A stretch of DNA of 64,000 nucleotides from Arctopsyche grandis (GCF_051622035.1 NC_135365.1:27218001-27282000), one strand, 5' to 3'; numbered from the stretch's first letter, positions 1 through 26,850 are shown. Translations and numbers: made by a program. Notes: generated by a model not told the origin, from the sequence alone.

Positions 1-334
1 TATGTATAGCGTAAAAATAAGTATCAGTACATTTTAAGCACCCGAATAAAAATAAAAATAGACATGGAAAATAAAAACAAAAATCAAAATGAAATTAAAG
101 TTCCAAAATTCAAATCCTTCTAATTATTTCATTACAAAATTATTTAAAAACACATTGAAAAAAGTTTGTGACCGCTATATCGTTGTATACAATGACGCAC
201 ATTACAGCGTACAATGATGCAGCGCACACAACACAAATTTGTGCTCTACTAATACGAAGTTTTTGGTCACAATTTTACCGGTTTAAAATTCACAACACAT
301 CCAATTAACCCTTTTAAACGAAATCAAAAAATAG

Positions 335-756
335 CGTGGCCAGAACACTATCCTAATAAACATGTTTCAATAGAAAATACTCAATATAATATAGTATTAA
401 CAGTGGGAAAAAATCACAAGTGAAAATACGTAATTTTGACTTGTGATTTGAACTGGACGACTACTTAGAGAGATTTGAAAGCTGAAAAGTACTACAAATG
501 AAAGATAAAATACCCGACTCTAGATTCCAATATTCATTTTGAACAGAAAATTAACAGATTTTGAGAAATCGACCGAACAACACCAAGATATAGAAAAATC
601 GCGCGATTTAAAAAACACATATATCTCCGAATCTCGAGCCAATCAACACTTTTTATTACCAGATTCGTGTTCACTGGGCATAGATCTAGAAGAAAAGTCA
701 TATCCCGTCTCTGGAACATTTTAAAAGTCGTCATTTGTCGAACAGTGTAATTTGTG
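335..756 (+). repeat. Dispersed repeat, copy A
   Basis: About 420 bases match 38960-39381 in direct orientation at high identity, both opening with GTGGCCAG and TAATAAACATGTTTCAA-like sequence and ending with CATTTGTCGAACAGTGTAAT. The small ORFs on both strands are conserved only because the DNA is nearly identical, so I do not call them genes. A more diverged relative seems to lie near 62250-62460. Confidence 0.8.
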
Positions 757-1093
757 ATTGATTAATGTGCAATAAATAAGTTTGTGTAAAATTTGATAGA
801 TGTCTCATTGATTTGCGAGTTTTTCTCGTTGTCTCGTAATTCAGTGACTTATATAATGAATGAAAAATGCTGCAATATTTGTAATACCGCTTGTGACGCA
901 TTAGGGTAACCTGTCAGGTCACAGCGGTCTTTAGTTATAAAATTATTATATATATTATTGATTGATTTTTCCATTGTTGTGAGGTTGAGTTATTCCAGCG
1001 TGTTGAAAAAGATTTCTTATTCGTGTCATATATTGATAATCGCAAGCGGTAGGTCGCCATATCAACTTCACTTGTTATAGCTTTATTTATCTA

Positions 1094-1430
1094 CTAGCTG
1101 AACCTAGTATGCGTTGGAGTGCCACAATAACGCATGCAATTCCCGTTCCCGTTTCGTGGTTGATGGTTGGAGCTCAACTCCCGTCTCTTCAAAGCTGTAT
1201 CGTCATAAACCAACTGGTAACGTGGTTACCAACGAACAAATTTCTTTGACTATACAATGGCGCTTCAAACTTTCGCGTTGGTAAAATCGTAATTACGAAT
1301 ATTATTATTGAGAAGTTTTTCCACAGTAAACTTCCCAGACATGCATACAACAAATCCTGAAAGTTCCATCGTAATCGGTTGAGTGGTTTAGAAGCCTATA
1401 CGAGACACATTCAATTTTATATACATATAT
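1094..1430 (+). repeat. Dispersed repeat, inverted copy at 24935-25275
   Basis: The segment from CTAGCTGAACC to the TCGTATAGG-like end is the reverse complement of 24935-25275 with scattered differences. It shows the shared stretches AACGCATGCAATTCC, GGTAACGTGGTTACCAACG and CAACCGATTACGATGGAAC (as complement). No coding capacity is apparent. It looks like a non-autonomous transposon or SINE-like unit, but I cannot assign a family. Confidence 0.7.
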
Positions 1431-2639
1431 ATATTTAGATTATTTTAATTTTAATAAACATATATTACAGTGTCTTCACAGGTTACCCCAATATGAAACT
1501 GGCCAGATATAGGTTTTTCATTTCAAATTGACATTGAAAAGGGGTCAATTTGAAGTGAATAATAAAAAGGGTTAATTTGGAATGAAAGACCTGTATACAT
1601 AAATAACTATTTTACATAAACATATATACATACATACATATGAAATATATAAAAACACATTTAATTTTATTTAACAAATATTCACATGCTACCTAAAAAA
1701 TTTAAAGAAAAAAAACAAAAAAACAATAAGAATTAATAATTAAAAATTGAATAAAATTGAATAGGATTTGATTAAACTAAAAGTAAAAAATAATGAAAAT
1801 AATAATATTTAAAATAAACGGAAGGGATGTATGTATTTATGTTTGTATGTGGGTATGTGGTGAGTGCGTCGACAAGTATGGAGATTCCAAATAAACAAAT
1901 TTTAGAATTATCAAGAGTTGTATCGTTGATATCAATTTTGTTAACGATGACATCTTGCAACAATATAAAATAAACAAATTAAGTCTATTAATGAATGTAT
2001 TTTTCCAAAATTAGTTCCATCTTTATTGTTGTTAAAATGTAATGCTCACAATCTAAATGCCAAGCCACAATGTAAAATACTCAGCAGTTAGGGATTTCCA
2101 TCAAATTCTGCTATGGTTATAAATTCAGAAATTCCGGTGTAAACGAGTCTTTATAAACATTGACACGGATTACACGACCCATGTTCAATGCATGTTTTTT
2201 TCAATGCTACCTGGAAAGGCTTAGCGGGTAGTGTTCTCTTTTACTTTTTACATACTCAAAATACGGTTTGGTGATTATTGGTCACAAAGCGCTCTCCCAA
2301 AAGTCACTGAAATCTCTATAACGGAACATCTGGCAGCCGAAAAGTCCATCATACTAACGATAACTATCATAGGCTTTAGCGGATAGTATTCTTGTTTACT
2401 TTGTACATGGTGAATATACAACGCCTATCGGCGTTTTGCAGGCCCATAGACTTGTCAGCAAAACGCCGATCGGCTTTCGTCCGCATTCAAAGGGTTAAGT
2501 GCATTTATTAGCCATTTGTACTTGTTTCAAATCGTTTCCATCTCCATGTAGGCTTGTTGCTTCATTTTTATAAGCTTTGATCTTTTCATATGATGTTAAC
2601 AGTTGTGGTGTTTTGTTTTTCAGATTAAATTGAATAACA

Positions 2640-15732
<13,093 letters not shown>

Positions 15733-18700
15733 ATAATAATAATAGAAAAAAAAAATAAAAACGGCGTAATATTCCAGTGAAACTGATATATTCACACCAA
15801 ATTCATTTTCATATTGATCTCTGTGATGAAAAAGAAACAAGTTATCGTACGATTTGGTATATTTTGTATTTTTCAATTTTATATGTTAAAACAAAAAATG
15901 ACTTAAATTTATTTGTAACAACCGATTGGTTCATCTTTCGACCGTAAATGTAGGATCAAAGTGTACGTCGACATTTTGACTTGTAAATGCCACTATAGTA
16001 TGTTCCTACGCGGTGAAAAATTAGTCAAAACCACACTCATAAGACTAAAATAATGTAATAATACTAATAAGAATTTATACAACACTGAGATTCGGTATAT
16101 TTTTACTCATTCGTTGTGCAATATCTGGAAGTTGGCATCGACAGCTAAGACAGGCCTGCTTCATTTAGCAAACATGTGGTAAATTGGACTCAATGCTTAG
16201 GCTTTATGATTTAATAATAGAAATTTGAAATGTATCGTCTTTTTTGCCAAACGTTGCACGGGATAGCTTCCAATATCTACTTTATATTATAATTTCATTT
16301 TTAAGTTATATAAATTATCATTTTTTGCGGCATCGTTGTATCAGAAATTAAATATTGCTAATATAACTAGTATAATTTATAGAAATGGGCTATCAGGAAG
16401 CCACTTTTCATTGCTTATGATTGTACTGTTTGATTGCAACAATTAGCTGGTGGTTTGAGTTCTATTTAACGCATGCTTCCATTTAAGAGCAGGCCTGGTA
16501 TTGGAAACGAACTGTCAATACATTTAAATAAGCACAGAAAAATTGAAACGGTTGGTTAAAATGTGTTTAAAATTGTATTTTTTCAATCTCTAATTTTAGA
16601 GCCTCCTTTGTTGTTAGCCGAGTCCCGGTCTAAGACACTCAATTCAACTCTGGTCACAACTGATATCGAATTAAGGTACGTTTATTCGATCAGTGTTTCT
16701 TTTTTGTAATATTTTTGCACTGATTGATTAAGGGCGAAAACACAGAGATAAACGGAACGACACGCAGTCTTGGCTTTGAGTCAAGAATTGGCGTTCCCGG
16801 TTAATTGTTCTTATTATTTTGACAAGTTTCTCCTACCTTTCTTCAAATATGGGATTAGCTGTTATCAAGCTTATATCAATACAAGGACAAAATATCACCG
16901 AAAACACTCCAGGGGGTGATTTTGGGACGGTGTGCCTTGAATATGTGCTAGGCGTGCCACATTTTTTTCAAAAATGTATCAGTGGACTGAAACAGTTCGC
17001 GCAGTCGTAAATCATTTATGTACCAGTGGCCACTAAGCGTTGTGCATCCAACACGATACAAATATGAGTCATCCAACATGATACAAATATGATTCATCGG
17101 CTGCATAGTGTATTAAAAGTATCTAAAAAAAAACCACGTGCCGCGTTCCTCTCTGTGTGATTTTCGCCCTAACACTGTCCGGGTATTCATACCTTTAGGA
17201 AGGTTTAAAATGGTTAAAAATTTTCACAAGTTGAGAATTTCTTGCATAGATTACACATACATTCATATATATTTATATAATAATCGTATATTATACAATA
17301 TTAATAACGTAGTGGTCTGTAGATCTGATTGTCTCGTGTAAATGAGGTTTTTTTCGGAAAATCGATACTTTATTTGTGTATTCGTATTGTTTAATTTCAT
17401 TGATTCGAGCAATCGACAAAAATGTATACAGGGTAGTGTGTATTTACAAAATTTACTTTTTTTTTCTTCTTATTTCTCGGTATAATAGGTAATGGCCGTT
17501 TATTTCACTGCGATGGATGTGGAAGTATTATTTCACAAATTACCGCTTTGTACCAAAATTATATTTATTTGTCTTCCTTATTGTAAGATTAGACTTTTCG
17601 TTAATTTATATTTATATGTAAAATGTGTTTTAATAATGTATTTTCACTGTTAGTCTTCAATTATTGTCAATTCAATTCATAACCTCAAAATTTAACGATT
17701 AGAATGCCGTTTTTTTTACACCTTTGTTGTGTATTAGATTGAAATGATTTATGTAGCCTGATTTAGTATTTTTTTTTGCTCTTTATAATGGATGGATTTT
17801 ATCGAATTATTTAACTTCAATTATATTATTGTATACAAATGTAACGCAAATAGCGTGTTTTTTTTTAGGTTATGTTTTATTGTGTCGTATTATTTTACAG
17901 TTATTATCGTGTAGTTTGTGGGTTGTGTTGATATACATTTGATATTATACATAAGGCGCGTTTAAAATTGACATTTTCATACTTGACCGGTGCAAATTTT
18001 CATGCATTCCAAAATATAAAAAAAAATGAAATCGCAAAAAATTGAATTTATTTTTATAAACTCATCAAAAATCAAACGAAATTATTATGTGTGCGGTTGT
18101 GAATTGTGCATTATTAAAAAATGTGCAACTGAGATTTTTTTCAATTGACTTTTCACTTCCCTGTTCGTAATGAAAATAAAAAAAGAAATAAATCAAGTAC
18201 AATCTAAATTATCTAAAATATTTTATATACATATATATATATTATTATACTTCAAAATAATAAAACAAAGCAGTACACATTTATGTAATATTATAAGGTT
18301 ATACATTTTTATACATTCTTACATACAATATGTATATGCACTTTAAGTATGATAATATAAATAAGTCAGAATTCTTGAACCTTGTAATACCTGTAATATA
18401 TTATATATAGATCTGTTTTAAATTAGCTTTAAATCTGTTTAATTTAAATCGAATTTTTTTTTGAAATCACATAAATATTCTTCAAAACGTCAAACATAGA
18501 TTCTGATGAATGAATTTGTGAAGAATTAGCCGTCATCAATATGACGGTTGATATTTAAAATAACTATACTCGAGGATTGAGTCTGATCCACATTGAGAAT
18601 TGAGCCACACCCGGCAACTCTGTGGTCACTCATATTTCCATACATTTGGTCTGGTCGTGCAACTAACCGACTAAAGTCGCCTGGCTTGGCCCGGGTCTAA

Positions 18701-19017
18701 ATTGATGGCTCTAAAAGCGGGTTTCTTTTAGCTATGACTCACTAAGACTAATTTGTGTTTTGAAGAATATATTATATATATTTTAATTTTTGTATTTTTT
18801 ATAATTGTAAAATATTTATATACGGGTTATATGTAGCATTTGGACGATGTGCTTAATTGCATTTTTTTGCTTAAAATTCTCAAAAAAAAAAAGGCCTGAG
18901 GTCCAGTTATTAAGCGGAGTAGGTTATTGTGAAATTCCAGTTCTAAATTCCACTCATTTTTTTTCATTATTTGTATGTTTTTTATAATACAGTTTGGACT
19001 TAATTATTTATGTAACT

Positions 19018-19053
<36 letters not shown>

Positions 19054-19272
19054 TCTCTCACTTAAATTATTGTAGTAGTGAAAATTTTGTACGAAATGTG
19101 TATGAAAATTGTATGGATTCATAAGATGGCACGCAAACGTTTGAGAAGCGGAGCGCCGAAGGCCAAATCAACTGACGAGGCCTTGTATTGAGTGTGATTG
19201 AAAGCTAAGCTTAGTTATATACCTATTGTGTATTAGGAAAAGAAAATTGTATAGGAAAATTGTATAAATAAA
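15733..19272 (+). other. Probable 3'UTR and downstream sequence of BCAS3
   Basis: AT-rich, gene-free DNA following the distal stop. Candidate cleavage signals AATAAA lie at 15754-15759 and 19267-19272; which one is used cannot be told from sequence. No coding exon, tRNA or clear transposon is visible. A short (TA)n tract lies near 19020-19050. Confidence 0.4.
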
Positions 19273-20082
19273 GTGGCCAAATTGTGACGTATTATTGGTA
19301 AAGGTTTAGTTTTAATGTTTTTGGTACATGAGGTGTGATAAAAAATACAGTGAATATAAACTATTACCTTAACAAATTAACCTTAATTTGGATTAGTTGT
19401 TTTTTTGGATATAAATACATGAATAAAATTGGTTTTCATAAATTCACATTTACTCAAAACTTGGCCGAGATTCATCGACTGGATTTTAACCTACATATAT
19501 AAATAATCTGGTTTTTTTCTCTATATATCAATTAATTTTATATATACGTATGTTAAAGTGAAAGCATATTTCATGTGAAAATATATTTTCACCAATTCAA
19601 GCAGTGAAAATGTATCAAACAATGAATTTACAACGATTAATTCTATAAATTTAACCCTAACAACCCAAACTTAAATTAATAGGGCCAACCCTTACTTAAC
19701 CTAACCTATTCTAACCCTTCAATTATACCAACCCTAACAATCTAATCTTAAATGAATAAAACCAACCCTGAAAATGTAACTGGTTATGATTTCACTGGAA
19801 CGTCAGTGAACATATATACATATTTTCACTTGAAATATAATTTCACTGTGACATGTACATATATAAATGAATTAATCTTTATATATGTAGTTTATATAAA
19901 CAAATTGTTTGTTGATTCAAAATGGCCGCCTTCTAAACCATTATGCTAGTAGCTCCAAACCTTTTTGGACATTGGCAGCCCATTTCAGATATATTTGCAG
20001 ATATCTAGTTGATTTGTGTATATCAACAATACTCATCGACTTTAAATATGAACAAAAATCAACACAGGAAGTTCTCATTTAT

Positions 20083-20234
20083 AGGTCTGTTACCGAGAGT
20101 TGGCGCGAACAAATGCGCTTGTGAATAGGTTTATAGCATGCTGTCACACTGCATTCCTTAGTAAAAATACGCTCTGTCTCTTTCGCGCGCTTCTGTGTTA
20201 GTATGAGAACGCGCCAACTCTCAGTAACAGACCT
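20083..20234. mobile_element. Short MITE with 25-bp terminal inverted repeats
   Basis: A 152-bp unit has ends AGGTCTGTTACCGAGAG and CTCTCAGTAACAGACCT (both continuing into GTTGGCGCG and its complement). It contains a GC-rich core with no coding capacity. I see no convincing target-site duplication, so the family is uncertain. Confidence 0.75.
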
Positions 20235-21539
20235 GTACTCACGATGCCAATCCAAAAGTTTGTCAAAATTCTGTAAATTTGATTTTGTTACCGTATTCAT
20301 TCATGTGCATATTCGATATTAAACGAGTGAGTATTAGAAGCTGTTCCATGCAATGTTTCGCATAATAAACAATGATTGAAAGTTCGGAAATAATATGGTT
20401 GGAATTGTTGCATTATGCTATCCAGTAGCCATTTTGAATTATATCCGAGGATGCGCTTACCTGTCATGGTCGTATTGAAATGGTATGTTCACTGTATTTT
20501 CTAATCACGCCTGTATTTTTGAGAATTGTTTGAATAGCAGAGGCTTAAGTTTGTAGCGAATGGTTTTGTAGTTTTTGCATATCATATCGAGACTATAATA
20601 TATATATACATGTATTGTAATATTATTATGGTTTAAAGTTAACAAAAATTTATATACCTCTCATTCGTGTGTCGTGTCATATAAAGTAATATTATTTATG
20701 AATGCAAACAAAATATGAACGTCTAGTCACAAAACAGCCACAAAATATCGATAAGGCACCACCTTTATATTTACTTAATGAATTTATTGACGGCTGATAT
20801 TAAAAAAAAAATGGAGAGAATACTTTTTTTCCTGTTGACATGGAAAGTCCCCGGTTAAATAATAAAAAAAAAACCCACCCATGAAACATATTGTGATTTC
20901 TAATATTTGTGATAGCTTTTTTGGATCATTATTGCAGCGCGTATGTATAACATATAGAGCAACAGTTTTAAGAGATATTATAACACGTATGTAGTTCTAT
21001 ATATTATATATGATACATTTATATATTTTATTACAAGATATCTTCTTAGAAGAATAAGACATTTTAATCAAAACTATTTACTCTATACATATATACATGT
21101 TTTTGTAATTGAATAGAAGTGAATAAACAGTGTAAAATGATTTGTTTCTATAGAGTGCATGTATTATATATTTTATGTTCCTTATTATGTTTTGGTTACA
21201 TCCCGTTTTCAATGTGTTTCAATTTCAATTCGGGAACAATCGACGGAGAGCTATAAAACTACTCGCACCATTTCACAATGAGTATTTTTGGCAACGGAAG
21301 ACTCTTCATCCTCTTTCTCGTCCATTGTTCATTGTTCGTTCTAAATGTTGAGCATTTTGCGCAAATGGCACGTTTTATATGCCAAAAATAGCAATGGAAA
21401 GATTTGGTGCGGTCAATATATGGAAAATTAATCATATATAGGTATGTAATATCGCTATTCTGTGTGTCTGTCTGTGCATTTTAAATAACGCTCGCCGTAC
21501 TATAATAGTCGTTTCATATGTATGTACGTTACAGCTGCC

Positions 21540-21972
21540 AACAAATCGTACGCAGCCGCGAGTAGCATCGCTATTTCCCAGAATGTGGACGAGCGTGAGA
21601 CATCGCGTTCCTGCGACCGTTATAATTGGTTTCGAGGATTATCTCCAGGCTAAGTGCAAGTAGGCTAAACACAGGAGACCACCGAATTGGCTTAGTACCG
21701 GCACCCGGTCCCTTCTCAGAACTGACAGCGCGTAGCGTGGGACTGAGTGCGTTGAAACGTAAGAATGCATATCCTGGTACGTGACTAGAACAATAGGTGA
21801 AGTAACCGGACGTCGAAGGTGCAAGGAGCGACCTGTCTTTTATAAACGGGTACTTAGGCGATATCAAGACATTCTGGACGGAGCACTAGCTGTGCGTGTA
21901 TCTCCTTAATCACCAATAAATGCTGTGAAGCGACTTTGGCCTTTTACTTGGATCCTCCACCCGCCTCTACGC
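21540..21972 (+). mobile_element. LTR-like segment (solo LTR candidate), copy 1
   Basis: The segment ends CCGCCTCTACGCAACA and contains an AATAAA followed by TGCTGTGAAGCGAC. A diverged reverse-complement copy lies at 26490-26850. The position of the AATAAA and the ACA terminus suggest a solo LTR in plus orientation. No internal retroelement genes accompany it. Confidence 0.5.
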
Positions 21973-22036
21973 AACAATAACAAAAGAAAAATATTCTATA
22001 TACATACATATACTTTTACCAGTGTTTCCTCTAGAC

Positions 22037-23210
22037 CAGGGTTTCCCAAACTATTTTCCGCGACAATTTGGTAAGGTTTTATACACTGCAACCATAGATA
22101 TATAATACCATAGATACGCCTTCACGTTCTAAACCGGTCACCCTTTTGGACCATGCACAAACAAAGTAGTGCATGGTCCAGCTCTCAGTAGCTAGTTAGC
22201 TTCTAAGTAGGAAAGGTCGATTGCGGAGATCTTGACGTCACTAACTGAGGGGTGCGGGGGGTTTAACTAGCGGGGAAGTGATGAAAAAAACGACGACCGC
22301 TGCGTCGTAGGGAAAAAAACCTTTTTTTTCCCAACTTCCACGCTAGTTAAACCCCCCGCACCCCTCAGTTAGTAAGCAATTGAGGGGATAAAACAGAACT
22401 TGCAGTTTACCATAGACGGTGTTTTTCTTGTCGAAACCAAGCAACTGCTTTTGTCTACTACTGTAAACAAAAGAAGACAGTTGGAGCTGTGTATCCAAAA
22501 GGCTGCTCAAAAAAGCGTCTTAAAACTAGACTCGCACTCAAGACTAAATGAGACAAATCTATTCCACCAAACATTGAGTAAACTATTCAATCCATCTGTG
22601 GCAGGTACAAAATCTAATAATAATGTTAACGAAACAGTTTTGTTTTTTAGAAACCTGCTATTGTTTAATGTATGTATTAACAGAGGCTCAATGTTTGGAA
22701 GGATATCAGCACTTTTTAGACAATTAATAGAGAATATAAAAAGTGAATCCACGCCGGATATACATATTGCTATTATTGATGGCAACAAAAATTAAAAATG
22801 AAGAGTTTGGTTGTACAGCTCTAAAATCTATTTGGTGTCCCGTCAATAGTGTGGATGCTGAAAGGTATTTTAGTAAATACAATATAATTGTTTTCGATCG
22901 TCACACGAATCTCAAAAAAGAATCTGTAGAAATCAGAGACTAGGAAAATCTAATTGATTTAATTAGTGACTGATTTGAAACAAAAATACAAAGATCAGCC
23001 TTTAAATGATTTCTGGGCGAGTTTGTCAGAAGAGTACCCCAATTTTTTCAAAACAAACTATTATTGTTTTACTTCCGTTTTCTACAACCTATTTATACGA
23101 AGCGGGATTTTCTTCGGGACGCAAAGTACAGAAACAGACTCGACCCCCCACCAGATATTAGAATGAAACTTACCTATATTGTGCCTGATATCAAGAAGAT
23201 GTGCAATTCA
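22037..23210 (+). pseudogene. hAT transposon remnant
   Basis: The left end CAGGGTTTCCCAAACT is a typical hAT terminus. Broken reading frames at 22400-22795 and 22790-22942 include SIWCPVNSVDAERYFSKY and a following DRHTNLKKE, the hAT C-terminal dimerisation-type region. Stops and frame changes interrupt it and I find no matching right end, so it is a dead, truncated copy. Confidence 0.7.
22241..22372. repeat. Perfect 32-bp inverted repeat (hairpin)
   Basis: The arms 22241-22272 and 22341-22372 are exact reverse complements, beginning CTAACTGAGGGGTGCGGGG, with a loop of about 68 bp. It lies just before the hAT coding remnant and is probably a subterminal structure or a separate small foldback insertion. 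Confidence 0.85.
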
Positions 23211-23312
23211 AGGACTCAAAATCATCAATGTCATTAAGTGATTTTTCAGACATACATACATTTTTCAGGCATACATACATATTTTTTGAGATTAGGTAAG
23301 ATTGATTGTATG

Positions 23313-24424
23313 CAGTGGCGGCTCGTCCATACGCACTGCGGTACTGCAGCACCCCCAAGGAAATTGAGAAAAATTTAATATTATTATATACATAAATGTA
23401 TGTATATTATATGAAAATATCAATATTATTTAAGCGTGTATTAAGCTCCCCCGCACACCGATACATCCAATAATGATCATACATCGCGGTACTAATATCA
23501 GAAAGTGAGGCATCGTTTATGATTTTGTGCAGTACGGTTTTCGATGGAATATGCCAAGTGGGCGAAGGCGGGGCGCGGGGGCAGCTAGAAGCTTGGTCCG
23601 TACTGCACTCCCAACAGTGCTATACACATTTCTTGTTGCGTTCGTGTGCGCTCGACACGCTCCTCACTTTTCTTCATTTCTTCTGCACCTTTCTACACTT
23701 CCTTCTACACGTCACTTTAAGTATTTAAGTTGGTTTCAAAATCAAGAGAAGCTGAGCCAATGTTTTCAAGAACTTAAATATTCTTCCGAAAATACTGATA
23801 AAACAATAACAGATTCTACCAATTTACTGAATACAATTTTTTATTTTGGTCAGAACTTTTTCACAAGTTAATGCCGCATCTAGAAATTATTTATAACCAA
23901 ATGCAATCTAGTAATATCGATGCATTTTCAATTAAAGAAAACTTGCTTGAAAACTTAAATGCCAATGGAAGATCTACTACTAACCGTTGAATCATATCGA
24001 ATGCTAGATAAAGAAAAACTTCAAACTGAATTAGAAGTGTTTTACTCAAGGAAAGAAATGCATAGTATTAATGATCTATTAATATTTTTAAAACTTATTT
24101 TTGCAAACAAAACTTATTCAAATTCTGCTTACAACTTCAACTACCTCTGAGCCAGAACGGTGTTTTTCATCAATAAATAAAATAAAGACATACATATATA
24201 AGAAAAACAATGGTTCAGGAAAGATTGACGGCTTTGTCTATGCTGTCAATTGAAAAAAAATGATTATGAACAGTGAAAAATTTAACGAAAAGCTGATAGA
24301 CCTTTTTCAAGGAAAAAAGACCGATCATTTTGATGTTAATAGTAAAATATAATCCAAATAAACATTTTTTTTATTTTTAATCAACCGCAGCACCCCCAGA
24401 TATTTTATCCACGAGCCGCCACTG
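23313..24424 (+). mobile_element. Defective hAT element with 8-bp TSD
   Basis: The terminal repeats CAGTGGCGGCTCGT and ACGAGCCGCCACTG are flanked by an exact 8-bp duplication ATTGTATG (23305-23312 and 24425-24432). The interior holds decayed fragments of a ZMYM/DUF4371-like hAT transposase, including a TTSEPERCFSSINKIKT-like stretch near 24135-24185. There is no full-length ORF, so it is non-autonomous. The clean TSD suggests modest age. Confidence 0.9.
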
Positions 24425-24607
24425 ATTGTATGTATGTTGAACCGTCACGGTTAATTGAATCATATGATGAATAAAAAACGGAAAGGTAATCATGTGATTA
24501 AATCATTGGACTCAATTTACTCTATGTTCACGTGTATCTATGTTTGTAAAAGCGCTATCTAATTTCCATAATGACGGTTTATTACATTAGTGAATAAAAT
24601 TTAAACA

Positions 24608-24886
24608 TATGCCACTCATCGTCCACTGCTGGATGAAGGCCTCTCCAATACGCTTCCATTCGTCTCTGTTTTGCGCAATTCTCATCCATCTCACCCAACA
24701 CATTTTCCTAATTTCGTCTACCCATCTTTCCTGCAATCTTCCTTTATACCTTTTTGCATTCTCTCGGGTACCATTCTAGCATTTATTTTGTCCACCTTTC
24801 CGTCCATTCTTCTAGTCGCGTGGCCAGCCCATTGCCATTTCAATCTCTACTCTATCCGCTATGTCTACTACCCTTGTCATTCGTCT
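24608..24886 (-). mobile_element. RTE LINE 3'-end fragment
   Basis: Reverse complement of about 47212-47490, the C-terminal region of the RTE element described below; shared stretches include CCACTGCTGGATGAAGGCC and TTTTGCGCAA. It is 5'-truncated in the usual LINE manner, and the ORF on the plus strand is a shadow. Confidence 0.9.
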
Positions 24887-24934
24887 AAAAAAACATGTAT
24901 AATATCTACATATATATGTTATATAGGTATATAA

Positions 24935-25275
24935 AATTGAATATCTGTTTGTCTGTCTGTCTCGTATAGGCTCCCAAACCATTCAACCGACTACGATGGA
25001 ACTTTCAGGATTTGTTGTATGCATATCCGGGAAGCTTAACGGGAAACAACCTCTTAATAATAATGTTTGTAAATACGATTTTACCGACGCGAAAGTTTGA
25101 AGCTCCATTGTGTAGTCAAGGAAATGTGTGCGTTGGTAACCACGTTACCAGTTGGTTTATGACGACACGGCTTTGAAGAGACGTTAGTTGAGCTCCAACC
25201 ATCACTTGAAACGGGAACAGGAATTGCATGCGTTATTGTGGCATTGCAACGCATGCCGGGTTTAGCTTGTAATAT
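24935..25275 (-). repeat. Dispersed repeat, inverted copy of 1094-1430
   Basis: It begins with CTGTCTGTCTCGTATAGG and ends with GCATGCCGGGTTTAGCT, complementary to the copy at 1094-1430. It directly abuts the RTE fragment. Non-coding. Confidence 0.7.
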
Positions 25276-26059
25276 ATAAATATATGTATGTATTATATTT
25301 TTTTTATGTATGTATGATTGACTATGTATTATGTATGATTATTGACTTATAGGCCTGTGGCAGGGTAAGTTAATAAGATGCGAAGAATTCGCGAAATTGT
25401 TCGAGGTCGTCACGATAGTGATGGTTTTTATCGAATTCCAGGCCTGATAGTAATATTTCAAATTAAATACTAACGATTAATCAGCTGGAGATTCGAGTCT
25501 GATTAGCAAAGATCCGCGTTGGGACGAGGCATTTAGCTCATAAAATGTTTCACTATTGTCGACCATGCTTTTTTGCTTTCTTGATGGAGCCAGATAAATT
25601 TAAACCGTTGTAAGTTTGCGGTATGGCTATCGCCATACTTAACATACTTAATTAGTTTCTGCCATTATTATTCCTCTATTATTATTTTTTATTAATTTTA
25701 AATTGCAAATATATTTCTTATGAGCTAAATACGTACGTACATTCTACATAATGTATAACAATAACAAGCTAAGAAGAGGTTAGTAAAAAGCTTCGTCGCT
25801 GTGCCTCTCCAAAAAAGAGACTAGCTTTTGTGCTTGGAAAGGGGCTTATAGTTACATCTCTAAAGTACATATTTTTATTTTATTATATACATACATATAT
25901 ATACCTAGCAGGTAAACCTCGATGCGCCTTCCTGGCCAATTACAAACAATGCAGCATTTTTTATTACATAAGTCGCTGAATTCGAAATTAACGAGACATC
26001 TATGAATTTTAACTTGTACATAAATTTTATTGCACATTAATCATACTCAAATAGTGGTG

Positions 26060-26308
26060 ACATAGTAGGTAGGAAGGTTTTTAGTCAATTTAATCGAGGA
26101 ACTGTTTCAACAATGAAATCAGAAAAAATGGCCAGCTCTGATAGGAAACCATCGACCTGGAGTCACAAGTATCCAAGTCTGACCGAAGCAGCATTACACA
26201 GATATACTCAAAATAAATTCTTTTCAATCGAGGTCAACTCACGAGATCGAACCCGGCGCCTCTCGGTGCTAGGCAAAAGCCCAACCACCGAACCATGTTG
26301 CTGGCTAT
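26060..26308 (-). mobile_element. tRNA-derived SINE, minus strand
   Basis: The complement of 26244-26300 has a tRNA-like head with a box-B GGTTCGATC and a box-A-like TGGTTCGGTGG. The body shares TATCAGAG, a CCATTTTTTCTGAT-like run and GTTGAAACAGTTCCTC with the copy at 41059-41275. Confidence 0.7.
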
Positions 26309-26489
26309 ATTTTTTTAAGTGTAAATAATAATTATTTAAATAAACTAATTAAATAATTATTTATTTTCTGAAGTGTTCATTTAATTTCTTTTTTAATTGG
26401 ACTATATCCTCTATCTTCTTAATTTCTGAAGGGAAATTTTTATGTCTAATTATATAAAATGAAATTTTGCTGATATTGTTTGGTGTTAC

Positions 26490-26850
26490 AATTTGGTATT
26501 GTTGCGTAGGTGGAGGATCTAAATAAAAGGCCAAAGTCGCTTCACAGCATTTATTGGGTGTTTAAGGAGATCCACGCACTGTCAGTGCTCCGTCCAGAAT
26601 GCCTTGGTATGGCCTAAGTATCTGCTTATAAAGGACAGGTCGCTCACTGACACGTTTGTTTACCTATTATTATAGTCACGTACCAGATATGCAGTCCCAC
26701 GGTCTCGCACTGTCAGTTCTGAGAACTCTAGCGGGAAGTGACCGAATGCCGTTACCGACCACTTAGTCAATTCGGGGGTCTCAATTGTTAGCCGACAGCA
26801 CTTAAGCCTGGAGATAATCCTCGAAAACCAATTATAACGGCGGCTCCTTT
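26490..26850 (-). mobile_element. LTR-like segment, copy 2 (inverted)
   Basis: Reverse complement of the 21540-21972 segment with many differences. It starts TGTTGCGTAGGTGGAGGATC and contains the complement of the AATAAA block (CAGCATTTATTGGGTG). The two copies face each other, so they are independent solo insertions and not the two ends of one element. Confidence 0.5.

Larger units (their letters stand above)
1..2610. other. 5' flank without a supported gene
   Basis: AT-rich non-coding sequence upstream of the BCAS3 homologue. I see two dispersed repeats (listed separately) and a hairpin at about 880-930 whose arms are GTGACGCATTAGG-like and its reverse. The short ORFs here lie inside repeats. 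The non-coding first exon and promoter of the downstream gene should lie here or further upstream, but I cannot place them; only the splice acceptor at 2622-2623 is clear. Confidence 0.6.

Noticed and set aside
539..724. Small ORFs repeated at 39168-39392
   Set aside because: Conserved only as part of a dispersed non-coding repeat. The two strands are equally open and the downstream frames differ.
21540..26850. A 5-kb LTR retrotransposon bounded by the LTR-like pair
   Set aside because: The two segments are in inverted orientation and diverged. The DNA between them is hAT, RTE and SINE material, not retroviral genes.
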